Positions 58,119 to 64,000 of a stretch of DNA of 64,000 nucleotides are shown here, in pieces (position 1 is the stretch's first letter; the number at the start of each line of letters is the position of its first letter). The notes under the pieces are model-generated. The model saw nothing but the letters and a program-made list of their open reading frames with translations, had not been told where the DNA came from and searched no databases. Origin of the DNA: Variovorax paradoxus (GTDB lineage Bacteria; Pseudomonadota; Gammaproteobacteria; Burkholderiales; Burkholderiaceae_C). The DNA is taken from positions 1 through 64,000 of the forward strand of contig NZ_JAUSRN010000002.1 of assembly GCF_030811855.1 (NCBI RefSeq), read 5' to 3'. Position numbers and translations under genes: made by a program.

Positions 58119-59743
58119 AACTTATCGCTGCTGTCTGCCTTGCTGGCTCACTTTTGCTCGCGGGCTGCGCGAGCACCACGAGCGGCCCCTCTTCGTCCTC
58201 CTCTTCTTCGACTCCCGCCTCGCAGCAGCCTACCGCGGGAGGCACCGGCTCCAAGACTTCGAGCAGCGCCGCGCCCGTCTATCCGGGCGGCCCCCTCACC
58301 CCCATCACCAGCAGCGAGGCCCACTCGCAAAGCGTCGTCACGCTGGCGCCGCCCGCCGACATGTGGGACCGCATCCGCCGCGGCTTCAAGATGCCGAACC
58401 TCCAAAGCGACCTGGTGCGCGACCGCGAGCAGTGGTATGCCAGTCGGCCCGACTACATCCAGCGCATGACCGAGCGCTCGAACAAATACATCTTCCACAT
58501 CGTCGAAGAGCTCGAGCGGCGCAACATGCCGACCGAACTCGCGCTGCTGCCGTACATCGAGAGCGCGTTCAACCCGCAGGCCATCTCCAGCGCGCGTGCC
58601 GCGGGCATGTGGCAGTTCATGCCGGCCACCGGCACCGACTTCGACCTGAAGCAGAACATCTTCCGCGACGACAGGCGCGACGTGGTGGCCTCGACCCGCG
58701 CCGCGCTCGACTACCTGCAAAAGCTCTACGGCATGTTCGGCGACTGGCAGCTTGCCCTGGCGGCCTACAACTGGGGTGAAGGCAGCGTGAGCCGCGCCAT
58801 CGCCAAGAACCAGCGCCTCGGCCTGCCCACCACCTACAGCGATCTTTCGATGCCGGCGGAAACGCGGCTGTACGTGCCCAAGCTGCAGGCCGTGAAGAAT
58901 ATCGTCGCGAATCCGCAGGCGTTCAACACCGAGCTGCCGCTGATCGCCAACCACCCGTACTTCCAGACCGTCACGCTGACGCGCGACCTCGACGTTGAAC
59001 TGGCGGCCAAGCTGGCCGACATCCGGCTTGAAGACTTCCGCGCCCTGAACCCTGCCGCGCACAAGCCGGTGCTGCTGGCCGCCGGCACGCCGCAAATCCT
59101 GCTGCCGTGGGACAACGCAGCCGTGTTCCAGCGCAACTTCGACGCCTACTCGCAAGGCCAATACGCAAGCTGGACGGCATGGGTCGTTCCCAACACCATG
59201 ACGGTGGCCGATGCGGCCCAACGCTCGGGCATGAGCGAAACCGACCTGCGCGCGCTCAACAGCATTCCGCCGCGCATGCTCATCAAGGCCGGCTCCACGC
59301 TCATCGTGCCGCGCGGCGCCCGCGTCAAGGAAGACGTAACGGCCCTGGTGGCCGACAGCGGCCACCTGAGCTTCCAGCCCGAGATCGTCAATCGCCGCAC
59401 CACCGTCAAGGCGGGGCGCAACGACAGCGTGGCCAGCATCGCGCGCCGCTACAAGCTCAAGCCCGACAGCGTGGCCGAGTGGAACGACGTCAAGCTCAAC
59501 CATTCGTTCAAGCGCGGCTACAGCGTGGTGGTGTACCTGCCGGTTCGCGCGGCAGCCGAGGCCCGCGTGGGGTCGGGCGCCGCACCGACGCGCGGACACG
59601 CGGCCGTTGCCGACAAGCGCGGTGGCGGCACGGCAAAGGCCGTGGCCGCGCGCGGCACCAACATCGTGAAGTCACCGGCCGGCAAGCAACAGCAGATCGT
59701 GCGCGAAAAGCGCGGCGGCACGCCGGTAAAGAAGAAGCGCTAA
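58115..59743 (+). CDS. mltD: Membrane-bound lytic murein transglycosylase D
   Basis: A 542-residue outer-membrane lipoprotein (lipobox 'LLLAGCAS', Cys18) that cleaves peptidoglycan glycan strands. A Ser-rich linker precedes the SLT domain, with catalytic E149 in 'LPYIESAFNPQA' and 'AAGMWQFMPATG'. Two LysM repeats follow ('MTVADAAQRSGMSETDL', 'NDSVASIARRYKLKPDSV'). The tail is basic and low in complexity. Its ATG overlaps the gloB stop (ATGA). Confidence 0.94.
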   Translation: MKLIAAVCLAGSLLLAGCASTTSGPSSSSSSSTPASQQPTAGGTGSKTSSSAAPVYPGGPLTPITSSEAHSQSVVTLAPPADMWDRIRRGFKMPNLQSDLVRDREQWYASRPDYIQRMTERSNKYIFHIVEELERRNMPTELALLPYIESAFNPQAISSARAAGMWQFMPATGTDFDLKQNIFRDDRRDVVASTRAALDYLQKLYGMFGDWQLALAAYNWGEGSVSRAIAKNQRLGLPTTYSDLSMPAETRLYVPKLQAVKNIVANPQAFNTELPLIANHPYFQTVTLTRDLDVELAAKLADIRLEDFRALNPAAHKPVLLAAGTPQILLPWDNAAVFQRNFDAYSQGQYASWTAWVVPNTMTVADAAQRSGMSETDLRALNSIPPRMLIKAGSTLIVPRGARVKEDVTALVADSGHLSFQPEIVNRRTTVKAGRNDSVASIARRYKLKPDSVAEWNDVKLNHSFKRGYSVVVYLPVRAAAEARVGSGAAPTRGHAAVADKRGGGTAKAVAARGTNIVKSPAGKQQQIVREKRGGTPVKKKR

Positions 59744-59765
59744 GAAGCGCGGAAGCCGAGAAGCG

Positions 59766-60599
59766 CTAGAGCTTTTCGGTTTCTCCGCTGCGCGGCTGCC
59801 ACTTCATCAGGCGTTTTTCGATCAGGCCGACGAGCCCGTCGAGCAGCAGTGCGAAGGCCGTCAGCACCACGATGCCGGCGAACACGGTGTTCACGTCGAA
59901 CGTGCCTTCGGCCTGGAGAATCAGGTAGCCTACGCCGCGCGCCGAGCCCAGGTATTCGCCGACCACCGCGCCAACGAAGGCCAGCCCCACCGAGGTGTGC
60001 AGGCTCGAGAACACCCAACTGGTGGCGCTTGGCAGATACACGGTGCGCAGCAACTGCCGCTGGTTGGCGCCCAGCACCCTGGCATTGGCCAGCACCACAG
60101 GACTCACTTCTCGCACGCCCTGATAGACGTTGAAGAACACGATGAAGAACACCAGCGTGACGGCCAGCGCCACCTTGCTCCAGATGCCCAGGCCAAACCA
60201 GAGCGCGAAGATCGGCGCGAGGATCACGCGCGGCATCGAATTGGCGGCCTTGATGTAGGGATCGAGAATCAGGCTGGCTGTGGGCGCCAGCGCCAGCCAG
60301 AGCCCGCACGCGAGGCCGAGCACGGTGCCAATGCCGAAGGCCAGCACCGTTTCAAGCAGCGTGGTGCCCAGGTGCCGGTAGATGTCCGCATTGCCCTTCA
60401 GCCCCTCGGGGAACAGCAGGTTCGGCGGCACCTCGAACGGCAGGAACCAGCTCCAGACGCGTCCTGCCACCTGGATCGGCTCACCAAGAAAAAACGCGAT
60501 CTGCTGGTTGCGCGACGCCGCATGCCAGCCCACCAGGATCATCGCCAGCAACACCAGCTGCCAGAAGCGCGCATTGCGTTCGTTGAGGCTTGGCATCAT
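59766..60599 (-). CDS. ABC transporter permease (nitrate/sulfonate/taurine type)
   Basis: A 277-residue inner-membrane permease. It has five to six membrane segments and the EAA-like cytoplasmic loop ('ANARVLGANQRQLLRTVYLP'). The sequence resembles SsuC/TauC/NrtB-type proteins. It overlaps the ATPase gene by four bases (ATGA, 60596-60599). With the ATPase and the upstream binding protein it forms an importer for an unknown small, probably anionic or aromatic, solute. Confidence 0.92.
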   Translation of the reverse strand: MMPSLNERNARFWQLVLLAMILVGWHAASRNQQIAFFLGEPIQVAGRVWSWFLPFEVPPNLLFPEGLKGNADIYRHLGTTLLETVLAFGIGTVLGLACGLWLALAPTASLILDPYIKAANSMPRVILAPIFALWFGLGIWSKVALAVTLVFFIVFFNVYQGVREVSPVVLANARVLGANQRQLLRTVYLPSATSWVFSSLHTSVGLAFVGAVVGEYLGSARGVGYLILQAEGTFDVNTVFAGIVVLTAFALLLDGLVGLIEKRLMKWQPRSGETEKL

Positions 60600-61411
60600 G
60601 CGGCTTTCTTCAGTTGCTGCGCGTAGCCCTTGAGCACCTCGTCTCGCAGCACTTCCCAGATTTGCGTATGCAGCTCGACGAAGCGCGGCTGCGTGCGAAC
60701 TTCTGCCACGTCGCGCGGGCGCGCGAGGTCGATGACAAATTCGCCTATCGGATGCGTGGCCGGCCCAGCCGAGAGCACCACCACACGGTCGCTCATTGCA
60801 ATGGCTTCGTCGAGGTCGTGTGTGATAAAGAGCACCGCCTTCTTCTTCGCGCTCCACAGTTCGAGCACTTCGTTTTCCATCAACTGCCGCGTCTGGACGT
60901 CTAGCGCACTGAAGGGTTCGTCCATGAGGATGATGTCGGGATCGAGCACCAGCGTCTGCGCCAATGCCACGCGCTTGCGCATGCCACCCGAGAGCTGGTG
61001 CGGATAGCGGTCACCGAAGCCGGAGAGGCCCACGCGCGAGAGCCAGGCCTCGGCCTGCTCACGCGCCTCGGCATCGGGCACGCCGCGGTATTGAAGTCCA
61101 ACCATCACGTTGGCAACAGCGCTGCGCCACGGCATCAGCGCCTCAGTCTGGAACATGTAGCCAGCTCGCGCATTGACCCCTTGCAGCGCCTGGCCGAAGA
61201 CCTTGATGGTGCCTGACGACGGCTCCAGCAAACCGGCGCCGACATTCAGCAACGTGGACTTGCCGCACCCGGTGGGGCCCACCACAGAGACGAACTCCCC
61301 GGCCCGCACGCGCAGCGTGGTGTCTGCCACCGCGGTGTAGCGCTGGCCCGGATCGTCCTTCGAGTGAAAAGTACAGATGATGGAGAGAAGTTCGAGTGCG
61401 TAGTCGGACAT
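60596..61411 (-). CDS. ABC transporter ATP-binding protein
   Basis: A 271-residue ATPase of the SsuB/TauB/NrtD group. Walker A is 'GPTGCGKST', the signature is 'LSGGMRKRVALAQ', Walker B is 'IILMDEPFSALD' and the H-loop is 'FITHDLDEA'. It is coupled to the permease gene. A strong terminator lies between it and the upstream binding-protein gene, so its level should be lower than that of the binding protein. Confidence 0.95.
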   Translation of the reverse strand: MSDYALELLSIICTFHSKDDPGQRYTAVADTTLRVRAGEFVSVVGPTGCGKSTLLNVGAGLLEPSSGTIKVFGQALQGVNARAGYMFQTEALMPWRSAVANVMVGLQYRGVPDAEAREQAEAWLSRVGLSGFGDRYPHQLSGGMRKRVALAQTLVLDPDIILMDEPFSALDVQTRQLMENEVLELWSAKKKAVLFITHDLDEAIAMSDRVVVLSAGPATHPIGEFVIDLARPRDVAEVRTQPRFVELHTQIWEVLRDEVLKGYAQQLKKAA

Positions 61412-61444
61412 GTCTGGCAGGAATTCTGGCGTCGGCCGCCACAA

Positions 61445-61468
61445 GAAAAAACCCGGCCTAAGCCGGGT
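61445..61468 (-). terminator. Intra-operon terminator between the binding protein and ATPase genes
   Basis: On the minus strand ACCCGGC, a four-base loop and GCCGGGT are followed by six T residues. It is downstream of the binding-protein stop and 34 bases before the ATPase ATG. Partial termination here would give excess binding protein. Confidence 0.8.
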
Positions 61469-61485
61469 CGCGGGGACGTTCGGAG

Positions 61486-62520
61486 TCAGGCTTTGAACCT
61501 GTCTTTCGCGCGCCTAGCAAAATCGTTGGTGTAGGTTTTGGTGAGGTCGATCTTCTCGGGCTTCACGGAGGTATCGAAGCTGGCGATGGCGGCAAGCGCG
61601 GTCTTGGGGCCCTCGGCCGGTACGAGGCCGTCGGTGGCGATCGATTCGCGCACCTTGTCGAAAGACGCAAGGTACAGCGCGCGGTCACCGAGCAGATAGG
61701 TCTCCGGCACCGTCTTGATGATGTCGCCGGGGCCTGCCGTCTGCAGCCACTTGAGGCCGCGGACGATGGCATTGGCAAGTGCCTGGCAGGTGTTGGGATT
61801 CTTCTGGATGAAGTCCGTCGGCGCATAGAGGCAGGCTGCGGGCATCGGCCCGCCGAACACCTGCTGCGTGCCCTTGAGCGTGCGCGTGTCGCTGATGATC
61901 TTCACGTCGCCCTTCTGCTCGAGCATGGTCATTACCGGGTCGGTGTTGCTGATAGCGTCGATCTGGCCCGAACGCAGCGCCGTGAGCGCGCCAGCCGCCA
62001 CTCCCACGCCGATGTAGCTCACATCGCTGGCCTTGAGGCCCCCGCGCGACAGCACGAGGTTGGCCACCATGTTGGTCGACGAACCCGGCGCCGACACGCC
62101 GATCTTCTTGCCCTTCAAATCCTGGATGCCGGTGTAGCCCGCCATGTTCTTGGTCGACACGCCCACCGCGATCTGCGGTGCGCGGCCCTGCAACACGAAG
62201 GCCTGGAAGAACTGGTTCTTGGCCTGCAGGTTGATGGTGTGTTCGTAGGCGCCGGAGCAAACGTCCGCCGAACCACCGACCACCGCCTGCAGTGCGCGCG
62301 CTCCGCCAGCAAAGTCGGAAATCTCGACATCGAGGCCCTCGGCCTTGAAGTAGCCGAGCTGCTCGGAGATGGTGAGCGGCAGGTAGTAGAAGGCCGCCTT
62401 GCCGCCAACGGCAATGGAAATTTTTGTCTTCTCGAGCTTGGCTTGCGCAAAAACCCGCGGCAGCGCGATCGATGCGGCAGCGACTGCGGAGGCGGTGAGA
62501 AGGGTTCTGCGAGGAAGCAT
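61486..62520 (-). CDS. ABC transporter substrate-binding protein (NMT1/SsuA-like)
   Basis: A periplasmic binding protein of about 344 residues with a Tat-like signal ('PRRTLLTASAVAAASIALPRVFA'-type, cleaved near 'VFAQ'). The mature part starts 'KISIAVGGKAAFYYLPLTI' and has 'GVSAPGSSTNMV' and 'AISNTDPVMTML', typical of nitrate/sulfonate/taurine or thiamine-precursor binding proteins. An alternative ATG lies seven codons upstream at 62541. The ligand cannot be assigned. Confidence 0.9.
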   Translation of the reverse strand: MLPRRTLLTASAVAAASIALPRVFAQAKLEKTKISIAVGGKAAFYYLPLTISEQLGYFKAEGLDVEISDFAGGARALQAVVGGSADVCSGAYEHTINLQAKNQFFQAFVLQGRAPQIAVGVSTKNMAGYTGIQDLKGKKIGVSAPGSSTNMVANLVLSRGGLKASDVSYIGVGVAAGALTALRSGQIDAISNTDPVMTMLEQKGDVKIISDTRTLKGTQQVFGGPMPAACLYAPTDFIQKNPNTCQALANAIVRGLKWLQTAGPGDIIKTVPETYLLGDRALYLASFDKVRESIATDGLVPAEGPKTALAAIASFDTSVKPEKIDLTKTYTNDFARRAKDRFKA

Positions 62521-62654
62521 GGAACGGACCTGCGGGCTCATTGATTCTTTAGACCGAATCGAGCTTAGGGGTGCGCCCCTGTCGGGTGCATCGGGGTCAT
62601 CCCGTGCGGGTTTTCACGTAAGCATGAAGACCTCTTCGGCCTCTGCCAAACGGC

Positions 62655-63047
62655 TTATCGCGCGACGAAAAGAATCGCGATGTTGACCAGGAATCCGAGG
62701 GCCCAGAGCGCACTGCGTACGCTGCCAATGCCCTTGATGTAGGCCGCGAGATAAAGCACTCGCAATACGACATAGGTCGCCGCCAGCATGTCGAGCCGCG
62801 CCTGGTTGGCGCCCAGCTGGTGCGCGATGATCACCGCGCCAATGAAGAACGGCAGCCCCTCGAAGCTGTTGGCTTGCGCACTGTTGGCGCGCGCGCGCCA
62901 GCCGCTCTGCCTGGCGGCCCAGTCGCGCGGATGCGTGTTGTCGCGCGGACCGAAACTGCCGGTTTTGGCGATCCACGCTGCGAGATACGGCAGCCCGCAT
63001 GCGATGAACACGCACCAGTAGGCAACGGTGAGCAATGAGAAAGTCAT
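62655..63047 (-). CDS. MAPEG family membrane protein
   Basis: A 130-residue protein with four membrane segments and MAPEG-type motifs ('RDWAARQSGWRARANSAQANSFEGLPFF' in parts: 'RARANSAQANSFEGLP', 'RVLYLAAYI'). The family includes microsomal glutathione transferases, but bacterial members are mostly uncharacterised. It follows recR by 51 bases on the same strand. Confidence 0.9.
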   Translation of the reverse strand: MTFSLLTVAYWCVFIACGLPYLAAWIAKTGSFGPRDNTHPRDWAARQSGWRARANSAQANSFEGLPFFIGAVIIAHQLGANQARLDMLAATYVVLRVLYLAAYIKGIGSVRSALWALGFLVNIAILFVAR

Positions 63048-63098
63048 TCGGTTTTATTGTTGTCTGCGTTGGGCAGCGGCCGCGCCGGCCGCTGTGCG

Positions 63099-63689
63099 CT
63101 AGCGACGGTCGACTAGGGCATGCGCGATGGTGCCGAGGTCCACGTATTCGAGTTCGCTGCCGGCCGGCACACCGCGCGCAAGGCGCGTCACATTGAGGCC
63201 GCGCTGCCTGAGCGCTTCGCCGATCACGTGTGCGGTGGCCTCGCCCTCGGCCGTGAAGTTGGTGGCCAGGATCACCTCGCTTACCGTGCCGTCGAGCGCA
63301 CGGTCGAAGAGCTTCTGCAAGCCGATGTCCTTGGGTCCGATGCCATCGAGCGGGCTGAGCTTGCCCATCAACACGAAGTAATAGCCGCGAAAGGCCCCCG
63401 TGCGTTCGAGCGCGGCCTGGTCGGCGGGCGTTTCGACCACACAGAGCTTGGTCGCGTCGCGGCGCGCATCGAGGCAGACGTTGCACACGGGCGCCTCCGT
63501 GAAGGTGTTGCAGCGCTCGCAATGCCGCACGTTGCCCGCCGCCTGCTGCAACGCGCGCGCAAGCAGCTGCGCGCCTTCACGGTCGTGCTGCAGCAAATGA
63601 AACGCCATGCGCGAGGCCGACTTGACGCCGACACCGGGCAGGCGGCGCAGTGCATCGACCAACGCGTCGAGCGAACTGGCGTCGGCCAT
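63099..63689 (-). CDS. recR: Recombination mediator RecR
   Basis: A 196-residue protein of the RecFOR pathway that loads RecA at gaps. It has the N-terminal helix-hairpin-helix ('[20 protein letters not shown]'), the zinc motif C-x2-C-x8-C-x2-C ('[16 protein letters not shown]') and a Toprim domain ('[15 protein letters not shown]', '[14 protein letters not shown]'). The ATG at 63689 is preferred over a TTG one codon upstream. It lies seven bases after ybaB. Confidence 0.96.
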   Translation of the reverse strand: MADASSLDALVDALRRLPGVGVKSASRMAFHLLQHDREGAQLLARALQQAAGNVRHCERCNTFTEAPVCNVCLDARRDATKLCVVETPADQAALERTGAFRGYYFVLMGKLSPLDGIGPKDIGLQKLFDRALDGTVSEVILATNFTAEGEATAHVIGEALRQRGLNVTRLARGVPAGSELEYVDLGTIAHALVDRR

Positions 63690-63696
63690 CAATGGC

Positions 63697-64000
63697 TCAG
63701 AACGGCAGCTTCATGCCGGGCGGAAGGCCCGGCATGCCGGCCGTGAGCTTGCCCATCTTCTGCTCGCTGGTTTCCTCGGCTTTGCGCACCGCTGCATTGA
63801 AGGCGGCAGCCACGAGGTCTTCGAGCATGTCCTTGTCGTCGGCCAGGAGGCTCGGGTCGATGGTGATGCGCTTGACGTCGTGCTTGCAGGTCATCACGAC
63901 CTTGACGAGGCCGGCGCCCGATTCACCTTCGACCTCGATAGTGGCCAGTTCTTCCTGGGCCTTCTTGAGGTTGTCCTGCATCGCCTGCGCCTGCTTCATG
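63697..64000 (-). CDS. ybaB: YbaB/EbfC nucleoid-associated protein (5' end outside window)
   Basis: A small DNA-binding dimer encoded between dnaX and recR in most proteobacteria. The visible 100 residues include '[18 protein letters not shown]' and '[14 protein letters not shown]', and end '[13 protein letters not shown]'. In the family a few residues precede 'MKQAQAM', so the true start is probably beyond position 64000. Confidence 0.93.
   Translation of the reverse strand, partial: MKQAQAMQDNLKKAQEELATIEVEGESGAGLVKVVMTCKHDVKRITIDPSLLADDKDMLEDLVAAAFNAAVRKAEETSEQKMGKLTAGMPGLPPGMKLPF

Overview
The window is high-GC, densely packed chromosomal DNA with a Burkholderiales gene complement. The best guess is the family Comamonadaceae, and a Variovorax-like organism would fit. 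The basis is the gene order ilvB-ilvH-ilvC-pssA-leuA, the sigma factor/DUF3619/DUF3106/RDD cluster, the PedF-type cytochrome with a PQQ alcohol dehydrogenase, and the dnaX-side ybaB-recR pair. The genus is inferred from gene content only. I saw no tRNA, rRNA, CRISPR array, insertion sequence or prophage.

Layout. 1-6.7 kb is an alcohol oxidation locus. It holds a PQQ dehydrogenase with the lanthanide-type extra Asp, a coupled HiPIP, cytochrome c PedF, a quinoprotein-associated binding protein and acetyl-CoA synthetase. An NtrC-type activator sits in the middle, and two sigma-54 promoters face the target genes. 6.9-9.1 kb holds small hypothetical genes, including two diverged tandem paralogs, then a GFA-family gene and a WYL regulator. 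10-14 kb is an envelope-stress group (two-component system, DegP/DegQ protease, small membrane protein). 14-17.5 kb has pobA with its divergent IclR regulator, plus an SRPBCC gene and an AraC regulator. 17.5-23.7 kb has an orphan CoxL-like molybdenum hydroxylase subunit, the N-end-rule pair aat-bpt, an IclR regulator and pbpG.

23.8-31.8 kb is the branched-chain amino acid cluster ilvB-ilvH-ilvC-pssA-leuA-leuA. A short Leu-rich leader peptide and an attenuator terminator precede the first leuA. 32-35.5 kb carries a sigma factor operon and housekeeping genes. 35.5-40.5 kb has PII and a FemAB-like protein, then soluble and membrane pyrophosphatases arranged head to head. 40.5-42.5 kb has a TetR regulator divergent from a predicted metal-dependent hydrolase, with two matching operators between them.

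43.2-50.0 kb is the most unusual part. It looks like a seven-gene run encoding a phospholipase D lipoprotein, a fatty-acid hydroxylase, a membrane desaturase, a fusion of a ketoacyl synthase III to a haem-oxygenase-like diiron domain, and three proteins I cannot place. It resembles an undescribed acyl or lipid modification pathway.

50.2-64 kb carries a peroxiredoxin, an aldehyde dehydrogenase, an SDR, the molybdenum cofactor operon moaA-mobA-moeA, rnhA, and a methyltransferase sharing its start site with gloB. That gloB appears to have lost an internal block with two metal-binding motifs. mltD, a nitrate/sulfonate-type ABC transporter, a MAPEG protein, recR and ybaB follow.
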